A model generated the notes under the pieces. That model saw nothing but the letters and a program-made list of their open reading frames with translations, did no database searches and was not told where the DNA came from. Source: Bradyrhizobium sp. dw_411 (lineage in GTDB: Bacteria; Pseudomonadota; Alphaproteobacteria; Rhizobiales; Xanthobacteraceae). From it: a stretch of 64,000 nt of DNA. The stretch's first letter is position 1. Every line of letters starts with the position of its first letter. The DNA is taken from NCBI RefSeq assembly GCF_018449695.1, contig NZ_JAAVUY010000009.1, positions 62,001-126,000 of the forward strand. The letters are read 5' to 3'. Made by a program: the position numbers and the translations under genes. Below are positions 57,490 to 64,000 of the stretch, in pieces.

Positions 57490-58485
57490 ATGCAGCTCGG
57501 CATGATCGGTTTGGGGCGGATGGGTGGCAACATCGTCCGCCGGCTGATGAAACACGGCCACACCAGTGTGGTGTACGACAAGGATGCCAAGGCGGTCGCC
57601 CCCCTCGCGGCCGATGGCGCAGTCGGCGCCGACAGCCTGGAAGATTTCGTCAAGAAACTTGAGAAGCCGCGAACCGCTTGGGTGATGCTGCCGGCCGGCA
57701 AGATCACCGAAGCCACCATCGAGGCGCTGTCCAAACTGATGGAGAGCGGCGACGTCATCATCGATGGCGGCAACACCTTCTGGCAGGACGACGTGCGCCG
57801 CGGCAAGACGCTGAAGGAGCGCGGCATCCATTATGTCGATGTCGGCACTTCCGGCGGCATCTGGGGCATCGAGCGCGGCTATTGCATGATGATCGGCGGC
57901 GACAAGGCGGTGGTCGATCGCCTTGATCCGATCTTCGCAACGCTGGCGCCGGGCATCGGCGATATCCCGCGCACCGGCGGGCGCGAGGGACGCGACCCAC
58001 GCATCGAACAAGGCTACATCCACTCCGGCCCTGTCGGCGCCGGGCATTTCGTCAAGATGGTTCACAACGGCATCGAATATGGCCTGATGCAGGCCTATGC
58101 CGAAGGCTTTGATATTCTCAAGAACGCCAACATCGAGGCGCTGCCATCAGAGCACCGCTTCGATCTCGATATCGCCGATATCGCCGAAGTGTGGCGGCGC
58201 GGCAGCGTGATCCCGTCATGGCTGCTCGATCTCACCGCGTCCGCGCTCGCGGAAAATCACACGCTGGAGAATTATTCCGGGTTCGTGGAGGATTCCGGCG
58301 AAGGCCGCTGGACTGTCAATGCCGCGATCGATGAAGCCGTCCCGGCCGAGGTGCTGACCGCAGCACTGTTTGCACGATTTAGATCGCGCAAAGAGCATAC
58401 CTTCGCCGAAAAAATCCTCTCCGCGATGCGTGCCGGCTTCGGCGGGCACAAGGAGCCCCCGAAGAAGCCCGGTTCAAAGGCCTGA
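57490..58485 (+). CDS. gnd: 6-phosphogluconate dehydrogenase (short GndA/YqeC type)
   Basis: A 331-residue enzyme giving ribulose-5-phosphate and CO2 from 6-phosphogluconate. The nucleotide motif is GLGRMGGNIVRRL. The catalytic regions are DGGNTFWQDD, VGTSGGIWGIERGYCMMIGG and VKMVHNGIEYGLMQ (Lys and His/Asn). The length fits the short, often NAD-preferring class rather than the 470-residue type. AAGGAA precedes the ATG. zwf follows three bases after its stop. Confidence 0.92.
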   Translation: MQLGMIGLGRMGGNIVRRLMKHGHTSVVYDKDAKAVAPLAADGAVGADSLEDFVKKLEKPRTAWVMLPAGKITEATIEALSKLMESGDVIIDGGNTFWQDDVRRGKTLKERGIHYVDVGTSGGIWGIERGYCMMIGGDKAVVDRLDPIFATLAPGIGDIPRTGGREGRDPRIEQGYIHSGPVGAGHFVKMVHNGIEYGLMQAYAEGFDILKNANIEALPSEHRFDLDIADIAEVWRRGSVIPSWLLDLTASALAENHTLENYSGFVEDSGEGRWTVNAAIDEAVPAEVLTAALFARFRSRKEHTFAEKILSAMRAGFGGHKEPPKKPGSKA

Positions 58486-58488
58486 TAG

Positions 58489-60000
58489 ATGACCGTCACC
58501 CAAGCAAAACAAAAAAAGCCCGACCCCTGCTCCTTTGTCATCTTCGGCGTCACCGGAGATCTCGCCCATCGCCTCGTTGTGCCTTCGCTCTATAATCTCG
58601 CGGCCAACGACCTGCTGCCTGATAATTTCTGCATCGTCGGCATCGCCCGCAAGGGCATGTCGAACGAGGAGCTGACCAAGAGCCTCACCGAGGGTCTCCA
58701 TAAATACGCCACCCGCAAGGTCGACGACGCGATCGCCAAAAAGTTATTGGCCTGCGTCACCTGCATCGAGGCCGATCCGCAAGATCCGGCCTCGTTCGAC
58801 AGGATGATGGAGCAGCTCGATGAACTTGAGGCCGCGCGGAAAACGGAAGGCAACCGGCTGTTCTATCTGGCGACCCCGCCCAGCGGCTTCCTCCCGATCA
58901 GCAAGGAACTCGGCCGCACCGGCATGCTCGCCGAAAATGGCGTGTGGCGGCGGCTGGTAGTGGAAAAACCTTTCGGGACCGATCTCGCTTCGGCCAGGGA
59001 GCTCAACAGCGAACTGCTGAAGCTAATGGAAGAGCAGCAGATTTACCGGATCGATCATTATCTCGGCAAGGAAACGGTCCAGAACATCCTGGTGCTGCGC
59101 TTTGCCAACGGCATGTTCGAGCCGATCTGGAATCGCAATCACATCGACCACATCCAGATCACCGTTGACGAGAAATTAGGCGTCGGTCATCGCGGCAGTT
59201 TCTACGACGCAACCGGCGCTTTGCGCGACATGGTGCCCAACCATCTGTTTCAACTGCTGTCGCTGGTCGCGATGGAGCCGCCGGCGAAATTCGATGCCCG
59301 TGCCGTGCGCTCGGAAAAAGCCGAAGTGCTGGCGGCAATCCAGACCCAGAGCGAGGAAGAGGCGCTGCACAATTCGATCCGCGGGCAATATCGCGCCGGC
59401 ACGGTCGGCGATAACGAGATCGAAGACTATCGCAAAACCAAAGACGTGAAGCCTGGCAGTACCACGGAGACTTACGCGGCGTTGAAGCTAACCATCGACA
59501 ATTGGCGCTGGGCCGGCGTTCCCTTCTATCTGCGTACCGGTAAAGCGCTCGGCATCAAGCGAACCGAAATTGCGATCAAGTTCAAGCAGGCGCCGTTTGC
59601 GATGTTCCGCGACACGCCCGTCGACAACCTTTCGCAGAATTTCCTGATCATCTCGACGGAGCCGACCGAAGGCATTGCGCTGCAGTTCAACACCAAGGTG
59701 CCGGGACCGGCGATCGAGATCGACGGCGTCGAGATGAAGTTCCGCTACAAGGATTACTTCCAGGCCGAACCCTCGACCGGTTACGAGACCCTGATCTACG
59801 ATTGCATGATCGGCGATAATATCCTGTTCCAGCGCGCCGACAGCGTCGAAGCCGGCTGGCAAGCGGTGCAGCCATTTCTTGATGCCTGGAAAAAGGCCGG
59901 CGGTAAGGGGCTGAAGATCTACGAACCGGGCAGCGAAGGCCCCGAAGAGGCCAACGAATTGATGGAACGCGACGGCCGCAACTGGCGAAAGTTGAGCTGA
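58489..60000 (+). CDS. zwf: Glucose-6-phosphate dehydrogenase
   Basis: A 503-residue enzyme oxidising glucose-6-phosphate to 6-phosphogluconolactone. The nucleotide motif GVTGDLAHR is at about 22-30 and the signature RIDHYLGKETVQN at about 185-197. Length is typical. It is part of the same-strand run and is followed by pgl after two bases. Confidence 0.95.
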   Translation: MTVTQAKQKKPDPCSFVIFGVTGDLAHRLVVPSLYNLAANDLLPDNFCIVGIARKGMSNEELTKSLTEGLHKYATRKVDDAIAKKLLACVTCIEADPQDPASFDRMMEQLDELEAARKTEGNRLFYLATPPSGFLPISKELGRTGMLAENGVWRRLVVEKPFGTDLASARELNSELLKLMEEQQIYRIDHYLGKETVQNILVLRFANGMFEPIWNRNHIDHIQITVDEKLGVGHRGSFYDATGALRDMVPNHLFQLLSLVAMEPPAKFDARAVRSEKAEVLAAIQTQSEEEALHNSIRGQYRAGTVGDNEIEDYRKTKDVKPGSTTETYAALKLTIDNWRWAGVPFYLRTGKALGIKRTEIAIKFKQAPFAMFRDTPVDNLSQNFLIISTEPTEGIALQFNTKVPGPAIEIDGVEMKFRYKDYFQAEPSTGYETLIYDCMIGDNILFQRADSVEAGWQAVQPFLDAWKKAGGKGLKIYEPGSEGPEEANELMERDGRNWRKLS

Positions 60001-60002
60001 CG

Positions 60003-60740
60003 ATGGCCGCCAGCGACCAGCGCAAGATCATCCCCGTTGCCGATCCGGCCGCGCTGGCGCAGGCCGCCGCCGACCGCGTGCTGGCAAGGATTTCTGCGCA
60101 TAATGGCCGCGTCGCGATTTGCCTGACCGGCGGATCGAGCCCAAAAAGACTCTACCAGTTGCTCGCGAACGAACCCTATCGCAGCAAAATCCCCTGGGAC
60201 CGCGTGCACTGGTTCATCGGCGACGAAAGGTTCGTGCCACCAAGCGATAGCCGCAACAACATGAAGATGGCCCGGGAAGCATTTCTCGATCAATGCGCCC
60301 CCGCCGCCAACATTCATCCGATACCGACAGATACCGACCCCGGCGAATGCGCCAGTCGTTATGCCAACGAGCTGAAATTATTCTACGGCGCGGACCGGCT
60401 GGAGGCTGCGCGGCCGTTGTTCGATCTGGTACTGATGGGCGTCGGCCCCGACGGGCATACCGCCTCGATCTTTCCCGGCTATCCGGCGCAGGCGGAAACC
60501 GAACGCTGGGTGACCGGCGTGCCGCAAGCGCATGTCGAACCCCTTGTGCCGCGGGTAACGCTGACTTTCCCCGTGCTCGCCTCCTGCCGCGAAATGCTGT
60601 TCGAGGTTGCCGGCGCCGACAAGCGCGCGATCCTCACACGCGTGTTTGGGGAAGAGAGCCTGCCCGCCAACCTCGCGCGATCCACCGGCGAGACGGTCTG
60701 GCTGGTGGACAAAGCCGCACTTCCGGAAAATGTTCGGTGA
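60003..60740 (+). CDS. pgl: 6-phosphogluconolactonase
   Basis: A 245-residue DevB/SOL-type lactonase. Conserved blocks are CLTGGSSPKRLYQLL, WDRVHWFIGDERFVPPSDSRNN and LMGVGPDGHTASIFPG. It hydrolyses the product of Zwf. Its stop overlaps the gluconokinase start by four bases (GTGA). Confidence 0.94.
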   Translation: MAASDQRKIIPVADPAALAQAAADRVLARISAHNGRVAICLTGGSSPKRLYQLLANEPYRSKIPWDRVHWFIGDERFVPPSDSRNNMKMAREAFLDQCAPAANIHPIPTDTDPGECASRYANELKLFYGADRLEAARPLFDLVLMGVGPDGHTASIFPGYPAQAETERWVTGVPQAHVEPLVPRVTLTFPVLASCREMLFEVAGADKRAILTRVFGEESLPANLARSTGETVWLVDKAALPENVR

Positions 60741-61297
60741 GCGCGGCCCCCTCGGATGCGCCATGTGCGTTGATTGTGATGGGCGTCTCCGGGTCCGGCA
60801 AAAGCACCATCGCGGAAAAGCTGGCACAGCGCCTGGGCTGGACCTACGAGGACGGCGACAAGTTTCATCCCGCCAGCAATGTCGCCAAGATGAGCGCCGG
60901 CCATCCCTTGACTGACGAAGACCGCTGGCCCTGGCTGCAGGCGATTGCCGACGAGATCGATCGTGTCTGCAAGGCGGGCGAACATGTCGTGATCGCTTGC
61001 TCGGCACTCAAGCGCAGCTATCGCGACGTGCTGGTGCATGGGCGGCGTGACATCCGCATCATCTATCTCAACGGCACGCAGGAACTGATCGCAGCCCGCC
61101 TCGCGGCGCGAAAAGACCATTTCATGCCGCCGGGCCTGCTCGTAAGCCAGTTCAAAACCCTGGAACCGCCGGGCATGGATGAAAATCCCGTGATCATCTC
61201 GATTGACGCTTCCGTCGAGGAAATCGTCGATGACACCGTCAGCCAAATGGGGCTAACACCTGATATCAGCAGAACGCCACCCAGGAACCGCTCATGA
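60737..61297 (+). CDS. gntK: Gluconokinase
   Basis: A 186-residue kinase of the GntK/IdnK type with the P-loop GVSGSGKST at 16-24. It also has YEDGDKFHPASNVAKMSAGHPLTDEDRWPWL and ACSALKRSYRD. It phosphorylates gluconate to 6-phosphogluconate and so can feed the pathway from gluconate made by periplasmic sugar oxidation. A GTG start overlapping pgl was chosen; the longer frame reads through pgl. It overlaps the HAD gene by four bases (ATGA). Confidence 0.92.
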   Translation: MSAAPSDAPCALIVMGVSGSGKSTIAEKLAQRLGWTYEDGDKFHPASNVAKMSAGHPLTDEDRWPWLQAIADEIDRVCKAGEHVVIACSALKRSYRDVLVHGRRDIRIIYLNGTQELIAARLAARKDHFMPPGLLVSQFKTLEPPGMDENPVIISIDASVEEIVDDTVSQMGLTPDISRTPPRNRS

Positions 61298-62112
61298 CCC
61301 GCATCGCGCTCGTTGTCTCCGACGTCGATGGCACGCTGTTGACCAAGGACAAGACGCTGACGCCAGCCGCGGCATCGGCGGTGCGAAGGCTGCACGAAGC
61401 CGGGATCGGCTTCACCATTACTTCCAGCCGGCCTGCGATCGGCATGAAATTTCTGATCGAGCCGCTGGCGATCACGCTGCCCGTCGGGCCCTTCAACGGC
61501 AGTTCGATCGTCGATCCGCTAAAGGGTCCGGTTGAACAGCATTTAATTCCTCCAACTGCGGTCAAACGCTGTATCGACGTGCTGGACGAGTATGGCGTCG
61601 ATATCTGGCTCTTCACCAATGACCTGTGGCTTATTCGCAGCGACAAGGGCGAATATGTCGCGCACGAGCAGCATACGATCCGGTCCGATCCGACCATCGT
61701 CGATGATTTCACACCCTATCTTTCCGCTGCCTGCAAAATCGTCGGCGCCAGCCCCGATCCCACTTTGCTGCAACGCTGCGAAGCCGCGATGCAAAAGGCG
61801 GTCGGCGCCGAAGCCAACGCGATTCGCTCGCAGAACTACTACCTCGATATCACCCCGCCCGGCCAGGACAAGGGCACCTTCGTGCAGGCCATGGCCAAAC
61901 GCCTCGGCATCTCCACCGACGCGGTCGCCACCATTGGCGATATGCAGAACGATCTGGCGATGTTCCGCACCAGCGGACTTTCGTTCGCCATGGGCAACGC
62001 CACCGACGACGTCAAGAAACTCGCGACCCATGTCACGACGTCGAACGAGAACGATGGCTTTGCCGGCGCGATGGAAGTGATTTTGAAGGGGAATGGGGCG
62101 GGGGGTAGTTGA
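61294..62112 (+). CDS. Cof-type HAD-IIB phosphatase
   Basis: A 272-residue haloacid-dehalogenase phosphatase. Motif I is VSDVDGTLL (Asp nucleophile and Asp+2), motif II lies in FTITSSRPAIG, and the C-terminal motifs IV are GDMQNDLAMF. The C2B cap is between. These enzymes dephosphorylate sugar phosphates; the substrate is unknown. It is the last gene of the tal-pgi to gntK run. Confidence 0.87.
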   Translation: MTRIALVVSDVDGTLLTKDKTLTPAAASAVRRLHEAGIGFTITSSRPAIGMKFLIEPLAITLPVGPFNGSSIVDPLKGPVEQHLIPPTAVKRCIDVLDEYGVDIWLFTNDLWLIRSDKGEYVAHEQHTIRSDPTIVDDFTPYLSAACKIVGASPDPTLLQRCEAAMQKAVGAEANAIRSQNYYLDITPPGQDKGTFVQAMAKRLGISTDAVATIGDMQNDLAMFRTSGLSFAMGNATDDVKKLATHVTTSNENDGFAGAMEVILKGNGAGGS

Positions 62113-62135
62113 CGGCCGTTCAACTCGCCCCACCC

Positions 62136-62254
62136 GTCGTCCCTGCGAACGCAGGGACCCATACGCCGCGACCCATCGTTGAAGAATTCTGTTCGACGAC
62201 TTTAGCACAACACAACGTCCTGGGGTTATGGGTCCCTGCGTTCGCCGGGACGAC
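62136..62254. repeat. Intergenic repeat family C, copy 2
   Basis: A 119-bp element sharing both ends (GTCGTCCCTGCGAACGCAGG and CCGGGACGAC) and the inner AACACAACGTCCTG block with copy 1 near 4.5 kb. It fills the gap between convergent HAD and GH15 genes. Confidence 0.82.
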
Positions 62255-62278
62255 GAAATAATAGGTTGTTTGCTAACC

Positions 62279-64000
62279 CTACTTCGACCGCTGCATCGCC
62301 GGCTTCCCGACCGGCTTCTTCGCATCGCTGAGATTGTGCGCGGTATTGATCAGCGCGATATGCGTCAATGCCTGCGGGAAATTGCCGGTCTGGCGGCCGG
62401 CGCCGGAATCGAACTCCTCCGCCAGCAGACCTACATCGTTCGCGACCCCGACCACGCGATCGAATAATATCTGCGCCTGGCCGATCTCGCCAGCCAGCAC
62501 ATAAGCGTCGGCGAGCCACAGCGTGCAGGCGAGGAACGCGCCTTCGATCGGTTGGATCTCGTTGGAGATTTCGCGGGGGTCGTGCCGCAGCACGAAACCA
62601 TCGCGCATCATGTATTTCTCGATTGCCGCCAGCGTGCCGAGAACCCGTGGATCCCTGGCCGGCAGAAAGCCCACTGACGGCAACAGCAAAATGCTGGCGT
62701 CCAGCAATTGCGACCCATAGGATTCGACGAAGGAATTCAGTCCGGGATCGAAGCCCTTGTCGCAGACCTCACGATGGATTTCATCGCGCAGGCTTCGCCA
62801 GCGCTCCAACGGCGCCTTAAAGCCGAATTTCTCGGCGCTCTTGATGCCGCGATCGAACGCGACCCAGGTCATCACTTTCGAAGAAACATAATGCGCGCCG
62901 TCGCCGCGCCGCTCCCAGATACCATGATCCGGCTGATCCCATACTTCGGCGAGATGATCGAGCACCGTGCATTCGAGATCCCACGAGCCCTCATCCAGCT
63001 TCAACTTGGCCACGCGCGACTGGTGAAACGCATCGATCAACTCGCCGTAAACATCGAGCTGCAATTGGGCGTGCGCGGCATTGCCGACCCGCACCGGCTG
63101 CGCGCCTTCATAGCCGGGCAGCCAGCTTGCTTCCCATTCCAGCAGGCGCCGCTGGCCCATGATGCCGTACATGATCTGCATATTGGCAGGCGATCCCGCG
63201 ACCGCGCGCAACAGCCAATTGTGCCAGGCCAAGGCTTCTTCGGTGTAGCCCGAATTCATCAGCGCCAGCAGCGTGAAGGTCGCGTCGCGCAGCCAGCAAT
63301 AGCGGTAGTCCCAGTTGCGCGCGCCGCCCAGTTTTTCCGGCAGCGAGGTCGTGGGGGCTGCAACTATGCCGCCGGTCGGCGCGAAGGTCAGCGCCTTCAG
63401 CGTGATCAGCGATCGCATCACCAGATCGCGGTTTTCGCCATCATAGGTGCAGCGACCGGACCATTCCGCCCAGAAATCTTTGGTTGCCTGCAAAGCCTTT
63501 GCGGGATCGATTTGCGCGGGCACCTCCAGATGAGAAGGCCCATAGGTCAGCACGAAGGGAACGCTCTCGCCTTCGCCTACTTCAAATTCAGCCACGGTTT
63601 TCATGTCTTCGCCGCGGGTCTTGATCGGCGTTCGCAACACCGTCATGTCCTGCCCGCAAATCGCCAGCAGCGCGCCATCCTCGGTGCGCCTGACCCATGG
63701 GACGTCCATGCCGAACCCGAAACGAATGACCAATTCCATTCGCAGCTTGACCCGCCCGCGAACCCCGCGCACCAGCCGGACGATGTCGGAAGCCGACCCG
63801 CGCGGCGGCATGAAATCAATCACCGCCACGACGCCGTCGGCGGTCTCGAACTGCGTTTCCAGGATCAGCGTATCGTTCCAATAGCGGCGCGAGGTTTTGG
63901 TGACATCTTCACTGGGCGCGATCAGCCATCGGCCGTTTTTGGACGTACCGAGCAATGCGGAGAAACACGCCTCCGAATCGAAGGCGGGCCAGCACAGCCA
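62279..64000 (-). CDS. GH15 glucoamylase-type hydrolase, N-terminus outside the window
   Basis: The frame stays open to the right edge, so at least 573 residues are visible and the N-terminus is missing. The family pattern is clear: WLCWPAFDSEACFSALLGT at the cut edge, GGARNWDYRYCWLRDATFTLLALMNSGY in the (alpha/alpha)6 barrel, and the catalytic Glu region with EEFDSGAGRQTGNFPQALTHIALI near the C-terminus. It acts on alpha-glucosides such as glucan or trehalose-type substrates; the exact one is unresolved. Confidence 0.88.
   Translation of the reverse strand, partial: WLCWPAFDSEACFSALLGTSKNGRWLIAPSEDVTKTSRRYWNDTLILETQFETADGVVAVIDFMPPRGSASDIVRLVRGVRGRVKLRMELVIRFGFGMDVPWVRRTEDGALLAICGQDMTVLRTPIKTRGEDMKTVAEFEVGEGESVPFVLTYGPSHLEVPAQIDPAKALQATKDFWAEWSGRCTYDGENRDLVMRSLITLKALTFAPTGGIVAAPTTSLPEKLGGARNWDYRYCWLRDATFTLLALMNSGYTEEALAWHNWLLRAVAGSPANMQIMYGIMGQRRLLEWEASWLPGYEGAQPVRVGNAAHAQLQLDVYGELIDAFHQSRVAKLKLDEGSWDLECTVLDHLAEVWDQPDHGIWERRGDGAHYVSSKVMTWVAFDRGIKSAEKFGFKAPLERWRSLRDEIHREVCDKGFDPGLNSFVESYGSQLLDASILLLPSVGFLPARDPRVLGTLAAIEKYMMRDGFVLRHDPREISNEIQPIEGAFLACTLWLADAYVLAGEIGQAQILFDRVVGVANDVGLLAEEFDSGAGRQTGNFPQALTHIALINTAHNLSDAKKPVGKPAMQRSK

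Overview
The window reads as chromosome of a Bradyrhizobium-like alphaproteobacterium (Nitrobacteraceae). The basis is high GC with dense coding on both strands, a D-tartrate dehydratase matching the characterised Bradyrhizobium japonicum enzyme at every catalytic position, a split pqqABCDE operon, the fused transaldolase/glucose-6-phosphate isomerase gene, small families typical of the group (DUF6894, DUF3297, DUF4239) and several families of intergenic palindromic repeats. The genus is an inference; no rRNA or tRNA gene was seen.

Layout. 0-7 kb: the end of an unknown gene, two rhodaneses, a VWA protein and a MoxR ATPase on either side of a stress membrane protein, an MFS transporter/TetR divergon and a DUF4239 membrane protein. 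7-16 kb: GMC oxidoreductase, acetyltransferase, SMP-30 lactonase-like protein, AraC/GyrI-like regulator, small hypotheticals, an unassigned double-cupin protein and a GST. 15-24 kb: intracellular PHB depolymerase, a ModA-like binding protein, an SDR plus AHL-lactonase-like pair facing an AraC regulator, an orphan solute-binding protein, and a DJ-1/PfpI protein coupled to an MHS-type symporter. 24-32 kb: Kup, a secreted caspase-like protein with a Gly-rich tail, an MFS/AraC divergon and malonyl-CoA decarboxylase. 31-38 kb: an iron-uptake block with two TonB-dependent siderophore receptors and a PiuC-type dioxygenase, with tandem promoter repeats. 38-44 kb: D-tartrate dehydratase, glutathione peroxidase/DUF3297, amidase, dihaem cytochrome c and a PQQ-type sugar dehydrogenase. 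44-49 kb: pqqABCDE, an overlapping prolyl-aminopeptidase-like gene and an unknown gene. 49-54 kb: a three-gene 2-oxoacid oxidoreductase whose first gene encodes an FAD/NAD(P)/Fe-S electron-transfer subunit. 54-64 kb: tal-pgi, gnd, zwf, pgl, gntK and a HAD phosphatase, facing a GH15 glucoamylase-type gene cut by the window edge.

The right third forms a coherent carbon-oxidation region. A periplasmic PQQ sugar dehydrogenase lies near the genes that make its cofactor, gluconokinase can return gluconate to 6-phosphogluconate, and the pentose-phosphate genes use it. The 2-oxoacid oxidoreductase between them appears wired to NAD(P) through its own flavoprotein. The most unusual signals are: (1) that oxidoreductase; (2) four 15-bp repeats spaced 21-23 bp upstream of one siderophore receptor, with degenerate copies upstream of the other; (3) mosaic intergenic repeats, two of which are near-identical inverted copies differing only in hairpin loops; (4) a strong terminator just before the cytochrome c gene; (5) a 32-codon upstream ORF, or a frameshift, at the start of the TetR-controlled transporter.
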